DNA from: JAUPVS01 sp037139495
GTDB taxonomy: Bacteria; Patescibacteriota; Saccharimonadia; Saccharimonadales; JAUPVS01
Length of the DNA stretch: 49,200 nt
Direction: 5' to 3'
Assembly (NCBI GenBank): GCA_037139495.1
Contig: JBAXGG010000003.1
Location: 1-49,200, forward strand
Shown here: positions 40,432 to 49,171 of the stretch, piece after piece
How positions within the stretch are numbered: position 1 is the stretch's first letter
Layout: each line of letters opens with the position of its first letter
Position numbers and translations under genes: made by a program
Notes under the pieces: generated by a model
The model's input: the letters and a program-made list of their open reading frames with translations, nothing else
What the model was told of the DNA's origin: nothing
Database searches by the model: none

Positions 40432-43400
40432 TCAGGTGGTGCCTGGGGAATGTACACCGGTTTCATCTTGGCCGTACCAGGACCCAGATGGAGGGGTTCC
40501 GCCGGAGCAGATTCCTACAGATGCAGGCTTAGACGAGCAAAGCACAGTAGCGGGGTATTTATAAATCGTTACATTTCCTGTACCGCCAGACCAGCTATAG
40601 TTGCCACCTCCATAGTGCACACTCCCTAGTGGGACAGCCGAGACGGCGGCGGCGCAGTTGACGTCGGTTGACGCAGAGGCCGTATAAAGGACGCTATCCG
40701 AAACCACGACTGATACGGAGGTTGTACCTGGTGCAGCCGTGTAGGAGGCGCTAGAAGGACTGTCGCTTACGTTTGAGGAGCTGACTGACTGGCCATTAAC
40801 TGTGAAGGTTATATTACCAGTGAAGTCGCTGCTAGATAGCGGGTGAGTTCCTTGGGAAACCGTGGCTACAATGTCACATAGGGTAGCTGTAACAGTAATA
40901 CTTGGTTTGGCATCATCGCAATTGTGTACATCATCATTACCGCTAGTGGCAGTTGAACCAGTATTGGCGGCACCGGATCCGTTTACGAATATATCTACTG
41001 AGAAGGAGTTAGCGTTGGCATTAGCTTGGTTATCTTTGGCGGCTGGTGGGGTACAGCTAGTAGCTGTTTTTTTAGAAACTTTATCGATAGTTTGATTGCT
41101 GGCCCCAGCTGTTTTGCCTTGGTACCAAGAAGGGAACAGATCGGTGGCACGGCTTGGTTCGACACTACCAATACCTACGTGTGTTCGGACCACAAAAGCA
41201 GGCAATGTCTTAAGCCCATTAGGGGCGACCCAATTGACAGCTTTTATGTTGGCATGCGCCGCTTCCATCCAGCCTCGAGCTAGTGGTGTCGTTAGGTACT
41301 CCATTGCCGTGTGCAGTTCCTTGTTACGGGTGTGGTTACCGGCCCAGGTAACAACAGCGTATTTAGTTGACCAGCTGGTCATTAAACCATCAAACCCATT
41401 GTTGGTGGTACCGGTCTTAACGGCAAATTTCCAGCCGTTTTTTTGGTTCTGGAACTTATAGCTGCTTGGTAGGTAGCTGGAGTTAGGATCACTGGCCATG
41501 TCGTTAACTATGTATGCCGAATCGGCTTTAACAACTTGCTTGCCTTTTGGTTGGGTCCATTGACTGACTGTTTTGTTTGCCGAGTCAGTAATTTTAAGGA
41601 TATAGGTCCGAGGGATAGCATTACCAAGGCGCGCTAGTGTCGATAGACCGTTAACGTGGTCGTCAAGGTGGAGGAAGGCACCGTCCCCGATAGCTGAGGC
41701 ACCATAACACTGACTAACATCAGCCGAAGTAGCATTATTTATGTCGACGCCGTCTTTATAACACTGATAGGGCTTAGGATTATAGGGGTTGGCCATCATG
41801 GCTGACGCGGTGCTAATAACTTTATTGATTGAGTTAACTTTACCGTCGCTGGTATCGTTTGGTACGGCCGAAAGCATGGCTTTAACAGCTGGGACGTTCC
41901 TGGAACCACCTAACGCGTATCGCAACGTCATAGGACCAGGGTACTTAAAGTCATAATCCTGCAAACAGTTACCACCTTGTTTAGGCTGGGCTTTATTTGT
42001 ACATGGATATCCTGGTAGGGCACCCTGTTGATCAAATAGTACCGAGCCAGCACCGACGTTATTATTGTTATCGATAAAGGTTGTGTAGTCGTAAGGCTTA
42101 AAACTGGAGCCCGGCGGAATCAATGCCGAGGCTGCATAATTAATTTTTCCGTGTTCAGCATTACTGAAGTCCGTTCCACCTACTAGAGATACAATCTGGC
42201 CGGTTGCAACATCTTCGGCAACCAATGCTTGTTCGTCGGCAACGCCGCCAGTTAAACGGTAAGCATTCGAAATATTTTTGGCAACTAATCCTTCGGCAGT
42301 GTCTTGCAGGGTCAGGTCTAGAGTTGTCGTAACCTTCCAGCCACCACGCTTAGTAGTTGCTTCTCCGTATTTTTGGTTTAACTCTTGTTTGGCAGCCTGC
42401 ACGAAGTAAGGCGCTTTAATTCCATTATACAAAGGTTGTAATTGATGTACCTGGGCAATTATATCTACTTTTTTGGCAGCTTCGGCTTGGACTTTGGTGA
42501 TTTTTCCTTGGGATGCCATTTGATCTAGGACATATTGTTGTCGGGAAATTAAAGCTGGCTGATCAAATAAGCTGGCTGTTGCGCCGGGGTTATAAAGAGG
42601 ATCACTAAATGGTGAGTAGGCAGTAGGGGCTTTAGGGATCGAAGCTAACATCGAGGCCTGAGCTAGTGTTAGGTCTTTAGCACTAACTCCGAAGTAGTCT
42701 CGAGCTGCTGTTTCGACACCATACTCGACTCCACCATAAGGAGCAACGTTCAAGTAACCTGTTAGAATTTCGGACTTTGTATATTCACGTTCCAGCTCAA
42801 CTGCCAGGATCAGCTCTTTAACTTTGCGAGTTAAAGAGCGGTCGCGAGTCCAGTTTTGATTTAACTTAACAACTTGCTGAGTGATCGTTGATCCGCCTTG
42901 TGTGCCGCCACTTCCAAAGGCGTCGTTTATACCGGCACGGGCAATACCACGAACGTCAAAACCGCCGTGCTTGAAGAAATCTTTATCTTCAATAGCTACG
43001 GTAGCATCTTTCATGTATTGTGAAATTTTATCCTGAGAAACAGGAGTACGTTTAACGGCAGCGTAGTCTTGCCATAATAAGGTCTGCCCAGTTCTGTCGT
43101 AATAGCTTATACTGCCGCCGAGGTTCGTACCAGATATATCTTTAAGATTCGGCAGATCTTTGCGGAAATAAGAAAAAAGACCAACTAATAGTAAGAAACC
43201 GGCCACCATGCCGATACCTAAAAGTTTGAGGGCCATGATAGCACCATCACGACTAAACCAATACTTATAAAGTCGTTTAGGCCCTAGACGTGCAAATACT
43301 CTTTTAACTTGTCCCTTAGGAAGAGTACTCAAAGCCGCAGCTTTGCGCATAGAACGGGTATTTTTAGAGGATTTAAGGCGGTCAGTTAAACTGCGGTGCA

Positions 43401-43494
43401 ACTTGATAGTAGTGCCACTTTTGGTAACAAAATAATTCTTACCAACCCGTCCTGGTTTACGAGGCTTATTGCTGTTGGATTTCATCTGTGCCAA
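40432..43494 (-). CDS. Class A penicillin-binding protein (transglycosylase/transpeptidase)
   Basis: Polymerises and cross-links peptidoglycan outside the membrane. After a ~85-residue basic cytoplasmic tail there is one helix (~88-110), then a GT51 domain with EDKDFFKHGGFDVRG (~168, catalytic Glu) and GGSTITQQVVK. The transpeptidase has SSFK (Ser ~461) and KTGTT (~693). The final ~200 residues are Ser/Thr/Gly-rich and Ig-like, with several cysteines, and are unlike common PASTA tails. The start is TTG at 43494, because AAGGAG lies 5 bases upstream of it; the ATG at 43485 would be 14 bases from that SD. Total 1020 aa. Confidence 0.93.
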   Translation of the reverse strand: MAQMKSNSNKPRKPGRVGKNYFVTKSGTTIKLHRSLTDRLKSSKNTRSMRKAAALSTLPKGQVKRVFARLGPKRLYKYWFSRDGAIMALKLLGIGMVAGFLLLVGLFSYFRKDLPNLKDISGTNLGGSISYYDRTGQTLLWQDYAAVKRTPVSQDKISQYMKDATVAIEDKDFFKHGGFDVRGIARAGINDAFGSGGTQGGSTITQQVVKLNQNWTRDRSLTRKVKELILAVELEREYTKSEILTGYLNVAPYGGVEYGVETAARDYFGVSAKDLTLAQASMLASIPKAPTAYSPFSDPLYNPGATASLFDQPALISRQQYVLDQMASQGKITKVQAEAAKKVDIIAQVHQLQPLYNGIKAPYFVQAAKQELNQKYGEATTKRGGWKVTTTLDLTLQDTAEGLVAKNISNAYRLTGGVADEQALVAEDVATGQIVSLVGGTDFSNAEHGKINYAASALIPPGSSFKPYDYTTFIDNNNNVGAGSVLFDQQGALPGYPCTNKAQPKQGGNCLQDYDFKYPGPMTLRYALGGSRNVPAVKAMLSAVPNDTSDGKVNSINKVISTASAMMANPYNPKPYQCYKDGVDINNATSADVSQCYGASAIGDGAFLHLDDHVNGLSTLARLGNAIPRTYILKITDSANKTVSQWTQPKGKQVVKADSAYIVNDMASDPNSSYLPSSYKFQNQKNGWKFAVKTGTTNNGFDGLMTSWSTKYAVVTWAGNHTRNKELHTAMEYLTTPLARGWMEAAHANIKAVNWVAPNGLKTLPAFVVRTHVGIGSVEPSRATDLFPSWYQGKTAGASNQTIDKVSKKTATSCTPPAAKDNQANANANSFSVDIFVNGSGAANTGSTATSGNDDVHNCDDAKPSITVTATLCDIVATVSQGTHPLSSSDFTGNITFTVNGQSVSSSNVSDSPSSASYTAAPGTTSVSVVVSDSVLYTASASTDVNCAAAVSAVPLGSVHYGGGNYSWSGGTGNVTIYKYPATVLCSSKPASVGICSGGTPPSGSWYGQDETGVHSPGTT

Positions 43495-43514
43495 ATTAGC
43501 TCCTTGATGACACT

Positions 43515-43520
43515 ATTATA
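43515..43520 (-). promoter_or_regulatory. Extended -10 of the PBP gene
   Basis: On the minus strand TGC-TATAAT lies about 20 bases upstream of the TTG start at 43494. Unlike its neighbours, this gene has a short leader with a Shine-Dalgarno AAGGAG. Confidence 0.6.
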
Positions 43521-43585
43521 GCAAACAATACCAGAATAATAATGCTTATGTTGTTTCCGTTTTGGTAGCAATAGCTGACTCGAGT

Positions 43586-43591
43586 TATACT
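43586..43591 (+). promoter_or_regulatory. -10 of leaderless tyrS
   Basis: TTGGTA (43562-43567), 18-base spacer, TATACT, then 7 bases to the ATG at 43599. No Shine-Dalgarno site. The position rules out the upstream GTG at 43593 as the main start. Confidence 0.6.
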
Positions 43592-43598
43592 GGTGCAT

Positions 43599-44861
43599 AT
43601 GACTAAAACAACCTCTAGTATGACATTAAGCCAGGAACTGACCTGGCGTGGCTTCGTAAATCAGATGACCTTCCCTAATATATCTAAATTAGATGAGAAA
43701 AAGCTGAAGTTTTACCATGGGTTTGATGCCTCATCCGACTCTTTAACCATCGGTAACTTAGCGGCTGTCATGATGGACAAAACTTTTATACGTCATGGTT
43801 ACGAAGCCGTTATTCTAGCCGGCGGCGCTACAAGTTTAATCGGTGACCCGGGTGGCAAAGACAAAGAGCGTCCCTTACAGGCCGAAGAAACGATTCATAG
43901 CAATGTGGCGGCTGTTAAATATCAGCTAGAACAATTGCTTGGTGATAAAGTTACAATGGTTAACAATCTCGATTGGTTTAATAAGATGACAGTTGTCGAG
44001 TATCTTAGGGATATTGGCAAGTACGTCAGTATGACTCCTTTGGTTCAACGCGATTACATAGCCAAACGGATCGGTGAAGACGGTGCCGGCATTACTTACA
44101 CTGAGTTCAGCTATACGTTGTTGCAAGGTTACGATTTCCTCAAGCTTTACGAAGATCACCAGGTTACTTTGCAGCTATCGGGCGCTGATCAATGGGGAAA
44201 CTGTATATCCGGAGTTGACCTGGTACGACGAGTTAAGGGAGTAGAAGTGAATGCCTACACCTTTCCGTTAACAATTAATAAGGCGACCGGTAAAAAATTT
44301 GGTAAGAGTGAAGACGGCGCTGTATGGCTGGATCCAGCTAAAACCTCACCAACTCAGCTATATCAATTTTGGATTAACATCGATGATGAGGGTGTTGAAG
44401 GTTACCTAAAGATTTTTACAGAGCTAGATAAAGATAACATCGAAAAAACCATGCATCATCATAATCAATCCCCTCAACAAAGGGCCGCCCAGACTGTGTT
44501 GGCCCAAGAAGTAACTAAATTAGTCCACGGCGAAGCCGAAATGAAAAAAGCCGAATCAGTCACTGAATATCTAGTTGGCAAGGCGCCGATTAAAGAGGCG
44601 GGCGCCATTACGTTGGCTGTAATTCGTAAAGAGCAGCCTAGCGGCAAAAGCCAACCGACCGGCAGTATAATCGAAGCTCTGGTTAGTAGTGGCTTAGCTA
44701 GTTCTAACACTGAAGCCCGCCGCCTAATATCTGGTAACGCTATTTCTATCAATGACCAAAAAATTAACCGCGAAAACTTTAAGTCTGAAGATTTTCAGAA
44801 TGGCCGACTCCTAATCCGTAAGGGTAAACGTTTTAAAGACAGCGCCCTAGTGGAACTTTGA
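43599..44861 (+). CDS. tyrS: Tyrosyl-tRNA synthetase
   Basis: Charges tRNA(Tyr). It is a class I synthetase of 420 aa with the Rossmann catalytic domain starting at FYHGFDASSDSLTIGNLAA, the ATP-binding KFGKS (KMSKS-type) motif, YTEFSYTLLQGYDFLKLYE for tyrosine binding, and LSGADQWGN. The C-terminal S4 domain (~350-420, IIEALVSSGLASSNTEARRLI) binds tRNA. The HIGH motif is TIGN here: the last Asn is common, but the first His is replaced by Thr. The start at 43599 matches the promoter spacing. Confidence 0.95.
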   Translation: MTKTTSSMTLSQELTWRGFVNQMTFPNISKLDEKKLKFYHGFDASSDSLTIGNLAAVMMDKTFIRHGYEAVILAGGATSLIGDPGGKDKERPLQAEETIHSNVAAVKYQLEQLLGDKVTMVNNLDWFNKMTVVEYLRDIGKYVSMTPLVQRDYIAKRIGEDGAGITYTEFSYTLLQGYDFLKLYEDHQVTLQLSGADQWGNCISGVDLVRRVKGVEVNAYTFPLTINKATGKKFGKSEDGAVWLDPAKTSPTQLYQFWINIDDEGVEGYLKIFTELDKDNIEKTMHHHNQSPQQRAAQTVLAQEVTKLVHGEAEMKKAESVTEYLVGKAPIKEAGAITLAVIRKEQPSGKSQPTGSIIEALVSSGLASSNTEARRLISGNAISINDQKINRENFKSEDFQNGRLLIRKGKRFKDSALVEL

Positions 44862-44867
44862 GTCTGC

Positions 44868-44873
44868 TATACT
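44868..44873 (+). promoter_or_regulatory. Extended -10 of a leaderless methyltransferase gene
   Basis: TGC-TATACT begins 6 bases after the tyrS stop and ends 8 bases before the ATG at 44882. No Shine-Dalgarno site is present. Confidence 0.65.
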
Positions 44874-44881
44874 GAATCCTT

Positions 44882-45661
44882 ATGAATAAAACTATTACCA
44901 AAACCCCCAAAAAAGCCGATCAATACAATGACCCTAGCCATAACTACCTCAACTACTGGGAAGGCCGAGATTATGAGAATGATGCCGAAGTCATCGCTAT
45001 CAAGCGTTTTCTTAAAGGTAAGCACTTTAAGCAAGCCGTCGACATTGGCGGTGGATATGGCCGGTTAAGTGTGCTGCTAAGTGAATATGCAGATAAAGTT
45101 ACACTTGCCGAACCATCTCAACAACAGCTTGATATTGCCAAGATCTTCCTTAAAAATTACCCGCAAATCGATCGTCAATTGATGCAGGCCGATAAACTCC
45201 AATTCCCAGACGCTTCAGTTGACTTAATCATGATGATTCGTGTAATGCATCACTTACCAGACCCGAGCGCCGAATTTGCCGAAGTCTCCCGGGCTCTAAC
45301 TCATGACGGTTATTATCTGCTAGAGATAGCCAACTATAGCCACGCTCAGAATCGCTTCAAACACGCCTTAAAGGGGCAGAAAATGCCAACTAAGCCAGTT
45401 GATATCCGCTCTGTCGAACACCGCCAGAACAAAAGCGAGATTGCCTTCGTCAACCACAACCCCAAAACTGTTATCAAGCAGTTGGCTCACGCCGGCCTTA
45501 AGGTCGAGAAGATGCTGTCGGTTTCTAATCTCCGTTCGCCAGGTCTAAAGAAGGTTTTGCCACGCTCATTTATGCTTAGTCTAGAAAAAATTATGCAGCC
45601 AACCCTGGCCCGATCTTACTTCGGTCCCAGCACCTTTTTGCTAGTTCGCAAAGCTAGCTAG
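44882..45661 (+). CDS. Class I SAM-dependent methyltransferase
   Basis: A 259-aa soluble methyltransferase of the UbiE/Methyltransf_11 type. Motif I is AVDIGGGYGRLSVLLSEY (~54-71), the acidic end of strand 2 is TLAEPS, motif II region is DASVDLIMMIRVMHHLPD, and motif III follows as GYYLLEIAN. The substrate is unknown; a small molecule, lipid or sugar is as likely as RNA. The N-terminal ~20 residues are Lys/Thr-rich. It has its own promoter and stands between tyrS and recG without clear functional ties. Confidence 0.87.
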   Translation: MNKTITKTPKKADQYNDPSHNYLNYWEGRDYENDAEVIAIKRFLKGKHFKQAVDIGGGYGRLSVLLSEYADKVTLAEPSQQQLDIAKIFLKNYPQIDRQLMQADKLQFPDASVDLIMMIRVMHHLPDPSAEFAEVSRALTHDGYYLLEIANYSHAQNRFKHALKGQKMPTKPVDIRSVEHRQNKSEIAFVNHNPKTVIKQLAHAGLKVEKMLSVSNLRSPGLKKVLPRSFMLSLEKIMQPTLARSYFGPSTFLLVRKAS

Positions 45662-45664
45662 TTC

Positions 45665-45670
45665 TATACT
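45665..45670 (+). promoter_or_regulatory. -10 of leaderless recG
   Basis: TATACT begins 3 bases after the previous stop and ends 6 bases before the ATG at 45677. No Shine-Dalgarno site is present. Confidence 0.6.
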
Positions 45671-45676
45671 GTACCT

Positions 45677-47713
45677 ATGAAATTACTGAGTCCTTTAGAA
45701 GAGGTCAAGGGTGTTGGGCCGGAACTTGGCGCCAAGTTTGCCCAGCTTGGTTTAAAAACCGTACAGGATTTGTTGTTTTATTTTCCACGTCGTTACGATG
45801 ACTACTCCCACATTCAAACCATCAAAGCCCTGCATCCTGGCACTGTAACGATTAAGGCCAAGATTAAAGAAGCTAAGGGTCGGTATGTCCGTCGCGGCAT
45901 GCATATTACCGAAGCTGTCGCTAGTGACGAGTCGGGCAGTGTACGACTAGTTTGGTTTAACCAACCTTATCGAGCCGCTCAAACCAAACACGATAGTGAC
46001 TATTACATCACCGGCAACTTCGAGCTAAGCCATCAGCGGCTGGCAGTAATGAACCCATCGATGGAGCTAGTTAGTGATTTTCCGGTTAGTACGGCCCGAA
46101 TTGTACCAATTTACCGCGAAATTAAAGGTCTAAAGTCGTCCCAGATCCGCCGAGTACTAAAAAATGTTATCCCAATGGTGGATGAGCTGCCAGAGAGTCT
46201 ACCACTCTGGGTAATTAAGCAACATGATCTTGTCGACCGGGCTCAGGCTTTTCACCAGATACATTTCCCGGACAAACAAACTGATTTAGAAGAAGCGCGC
46301 GATCGATTAGGCTTTGAAGAGGTGTTCGAATTAACTCTGGCGGCGCTGTTAAACAAACACGAAATTCTAAAAGAAAAAACACTTAAGATACCTTTCAAAG
46401 AAGCCTTGGCCAAAAAGTTTGTCGGGAATTTGCCGTTTACACTAACTGATGCTCAAAAACGAGCTGTTTGGCAGATGTATTTGGATATGCAGAAACCTCA
46501 TCCTATGAACCGCTTATTGGAAGGGGACGTTGGTTCGGGTAAAACAGTTGTGGCTACTATGGTTGCCTTAATGGCCATGGAGCAGGGTTTTCAAGTGGCC
46601 TTTATGGCACCAACTGAGCTTTTGGCCCGTCAGCACGCTGAGACAATTCATAAGTTGCTGGAGCCACTAGGTTTTGCCGATCAGGTCGGGCTACTAGTAG
46701 GTAGTTTAAAGCCTAAGCAAAAAGAGCTGGCTCAAAAACACATTGCCGACGGTACTATCCGGTTGATGATCGGGACCCAGGCCTTAATTCAAGAAAAAGT
46801 CGACATGCATAAGCTAGGCCTACTGATAATCGACGAACAACACCGTTTTGGGGTAGATCAGCGTAAACAGCTACAAAAGAAGGCCGGTCACATGCCTCAC
46901 GTGCTTAACATGACTGCCACACCAATCCCGCGCAGTTTGGCATTGACGCTTTACGGTGAACTCGATGTGACGTTAATTGATTCTAAACCAGCCGATCGCT
47001 TACCAATCCAAACTGAACTGTGTTCGCCGCACTCCCGTCAACAACTTTATGAAAAAATTAATAACGAGCTCGACGCTGGCCGACAGATGTTCGTTGTTTG
47101 TCCGTTAATAACGGACTCAAAGATGTTGCAGGCTCGATCAGCCGAACAGGTATACAAAGAGTTTAGTGACAGAGACTTTAAAAAATACCGGGTTGGCTTA
47201 CTCCATGGCAAAATGAAGTCCGACGACAAAAACCACATCATGGAGAAATTTGTAAATCATGAGCTTGATATATTGGTAGCAACAACCGTGATAGAAGTTG
47301 GCGTTGATGTACCAAACGCTACGGTAATGTTAATAGAAAGTGCCGAACGATTTGGTCTGGCTCAAGCTCATCAGTTGCGGGGTAGAGTTGGCCGAAGTAA
47401 TTACCAGGGTTATTGCTACCTCATGTTGACTGATGCAAAATCGCCTAACAAGCGGCTCAGAGCGCTAGCTAACATAACCGACGGCTTTGCCCTGGCCGAA
47501 CTTGATTTGGAGCTCCGTGGTCCGGGAGCGATATACGGGACTTTTCAACATGGAGCTTTAGACTTAAGGATTGCAAAATTGACAGATTTGACGCTGATTG
47601 CTCGCGCCCGTCAAACAGCACAACAAGTTATCGATAAAGACGAAAATTTGTTAAAATACCCAGAGTTATATGAACACCTTAAAGCGCTTCGAGCCATTAC
47701 GAACCTAAACTAA
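45677..47713 (+). CDS. recG: ATP-dependent DNA helicase RecG
   Basis: Remodels stalled forks and branched DNA. The N-terminal wedge OB fold (~1-160) starts PLEEVKGVGPELGAKFAQLGL, followed by a superfamily 2 helicase core: Walker A EGDVGSGKTVVA, the RecG-type box DEQHRFGVDQR, TATPIPRSLALT, TTVIEVGVDVPNATVM and QLRGRVGR. At 678 aa it is full length. The last base of its stop is the first base of the next ATG, so it heads an operon with a PLC-like gene and rsmD. Confidence 0.96.
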   Translation: MKLLSPLEEVKGVGPELGAKFAQLGLKTVQDLLFYFPRRYDDYSHIQTIKALHPGTVTIKAKIKEAKGRYVRRGMHITEAVASDESGSVRLVWFNQPYRAAQTKHDSDYYITGNFELSHQRLAVMNPSMELVSDFPVSTARIVPIYREIKGLKSSQIRRVLKNVIPMVDELPESLPLWVIKQHDLVDRAQAFHQIHFPDKQTDLEEARDRLGFEEVFELTLAALLNKHEILKEKTLKIPFKEALAKKFVGNLPFTLTDAQKRAVWQMYLDMQKPHPMNRLLEGDVGSGKTVVATMVALMAMEQGFQVAFMAPTELLARQHAETIHKLLEPLGFADQVGLLVGSLKPKQKELAQKHIADGTIRLMIGTQALIQEKVDMHKLGLLIIDEQHRFGVDQRKQLQKKAGHMPHVLNMTATPIPRSLALTLYGELDVTLIDSKPADRLPIQTELCSPHSRQQLYEKINNELDAGRQMFVVCPLITDSKMLQARSAEQVYKEFSDRDFKKYRVGLLHGKMKSDDKNHIMEKFVNHELDILVATTVIEVGVDVPNATVMLIESAERFGLAQAHQLRGRVGRSNYQGYCYLMLTDAKSPNKRLRALANITDGFALAELDLELRGPGAIYGTFQHGALDLRIAKLTDLTLIARARQTAQQVIDKDENLLKYPELYEHLKALRAITNLN

Positions 47714-48534
47714 TGTATTCCGGCACAACCCTTAATAAATATTCTGGTCGTTTGCTTGGTGCCCATCAAAAATTTGATAGGGTGTCGCGTAAACATCTTG
47801 AAAAACTCCTGCCGGACAATAGTCTTTTTCCTCAGACACGTACAATTCTTCAATTCGAGGGTAAAAATGGACCAGACGGAATCAAGCGAAAAAGTCCGGC
47901 TAAAGACGAGCCTTGGCATTACTACAGCCCCTTTGACGACGAAGACTCGGAATTAATCGAATTGATTACTGACCACTACAACAGCTTGGTTAAGGAACTA
48001 AAGAACGGTAATAAAGAGCGGAGTGGTTTTGAGGCGGCTTGGCTAGCCCATGCTTTGGTTGACGGCCTAACACCAGCCCATCATTACCCATACGAAGAAA
48101 AGCTAACAGAACTCCGTGGTGGAGAAGGCAAAGAAACCCGCACCACACTGAAGGCCAAACTTATAATCCCAGGGGACACTAAGCGTATCCAGGTCAGGAA
48201 TAACTGGAAAATGTGGGGCCCTAAGGGTCTTTTCACAGCTCACGGTATGTTTGAGGTTGGCATAGCGGCGATTATTAAGCCGATTGGTTTTAGCGATGCT
48301 ATACCGGATAAAGATGAGCTCCAAAAAATTCATGAGATCGGGATTGCTGAATTATTCAAACGTAACGCCCGCGAAATAGCAGTTTTAGGCATGTTCGATA
48401 GCTACCGACGCAAGGGATGGACACCAAAACTAGCCCGACAGGTTCGTCAAAAACTTGGTCCAATGATTATCCAGATGATCACTTTGGCCTGGTATGCCGC
48501 CATGGTTGACGCCCATTTGGTAGAGGCTGGATAA
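47713..48534 (+). CDS. Zinc-dependent phospholipase C / S1-P1 nuclease-like protein
   Basis: A 273-aa helical protein with a zinc ligand pattern close to bacterial phospholipase C. Visible candidates are His18, Asp55, His69 (in PWHYY), His113 and Asp117 and His123 (AHALVDGLTPAHH), then His177 and Glu181 (AHGMFE). Bacillus cereus PLC uses H14, D55, H69, H118-x3-D122-x5-H128 and H142-x3-E146, so the order and short spacings agree. The N-terminal Trp ligand is not evident, and there is no signal peptide, whereas known members are secreted. It overlaps recG and rsmD by one base each. The substrate (lipid or nucleic acid) is unknown. Confidence 0.7.
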   Translation: MYSGTTLNKYSGRLLGAHQKFDRVSRKHLEKLLPDNSLFPQTRTILQFEGKNGPDGIKRKSPAKDEPWHYYSPFDDEDSELIELITDHYNSLVKELKNGNKERSGFEAAWLAHALVDGLTPAHHYPYEEKLTELRGGEGKETRTTLKAKLIIPGDTKRIQVRNNWKMWGPKGLFTAHGMFEVGIAAIIKPIGFSDAIPDKDELQKIHEIGIAELFKRNAREIAVLGMFDSYRRKGWTPKLARQVRQKLGPMIIQMITLAWYAAMVDAHLVEAG

Positions 48535-49064
48535 TGAGGATAATTGCCGGCTCACTCAAAGGCCGACAGTTCACTTCTCCGGGTGGTCACCGTACCCACC
48601 CGATGAGCGAAAAAATGCGCGGAGCCATGTTTGGGGTTCTAGGTGACATCGAGGGCCTAACCGTATTAGACGCTTTCGCTGGTAGTGGTGCATTAAGTTT
48701 TGAGGCTTTAAGTCGTGGCGCCAAAAGTGCCCTAATGCTGGATGATGATAAGGCTGCACAGGATGCTATAACGGCCAATATTAGGAGTCTGGGGGTTAGT
48801 AGAGCTCGCTTTATAAGTGCCAATGCCATTAACTGGTCGCGCAGAAATAGTCTTCAAAAGTTCGATTTATTGATAGCTGACCCGCCTTACGACAAGCTCC
48901 CGTTTCCCGTTATAGAGAAGATAGTTCAAAATTTAGCTCATGGTGGAACCTACATCTTATCCTGGCCAAGCCAGTACGAACATCCTAAGTTAGCAGGACT
49001 AGAAATTGTAGCTAATAAACTTTATGGTGATGCCCAGCTGGTTTTTTATCAGCATATCCGCTAG
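48534..49064 (+). CDS. rsmD: 16S rRNA (guanine966-N2)-methyltransferase RsmD
   Basis: Methylates G966 of 16S rRNA near the P site. The N terminus MRIIAGSLKGRQF followed by HPMSEKMRGAMFGVLG is the RsmD signature. SAM motif I is VLDAFAGSGALSFEALSRGA, and the catalytic motif IV is DPPYDKLPF. At 176 aa it is full length. It is last in the recG-PLC-like-rsmD operon, starting on the last base of the previous stop. Its stop codon overlaps the -10 of the tRNA-Leu gene. Confidence 0.93.
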   Translation: MRIIAGSLKGRQFTSPGGHRTHPMSEKMRGAMFGVLGDIEGLTVLDAFAGSGALSFEALSRGAKSALMLDDDKAAQDAITANIRSLGVSRARFISANAINWSRRNSLQKFDLLIADPPYDKLPFPVIEKIVQNLAHGGTYILSWPSQYEHPKLAGLEIVANKLYGDAQLVFYQHIR

Positions 49065-49067
49065 AAT
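49062..49067 (+). promoter_or_regulatory. -10 of the tRNA-Leu gene
   Basis: TAGAAT lies 20 bases before the tRNA and overlaps the rsmD stop. The T-rich stretch upstream may be the -35, but no good hexamer is visible. Confidence 0.4.
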
Positions 49068-49087
49068 AGCCCTGTTACGTCACGCAT

Positions 49088-49171
49088 GCGGATGTGGTGG
49101 AATGGTAGACACGCTAGTTTTAGGAACTAGTGCCGAAAGGCGTGAAGGTTCAAGTCCTTTCATCCGCACCA
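49088..49171 (+). tRNA. tRNA-Leu (anticodon UAG)
   Basis: Acceptor arms GCGGATG and CATCCGC pair fully and the encoded CCA ends at 49171. The anticodon stem CTAGT/ACTAG encloses TTTAGGA, with anticodon TAG reading CUA-type leucine codons and G37. A variable arm (TGCCGAAAGGCG) forms the short hairpin expected of a class II tRNA, and the T arm holds GTTCAAGTC. The 3' CCA is genome-encoded. Confidence 0.95.
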
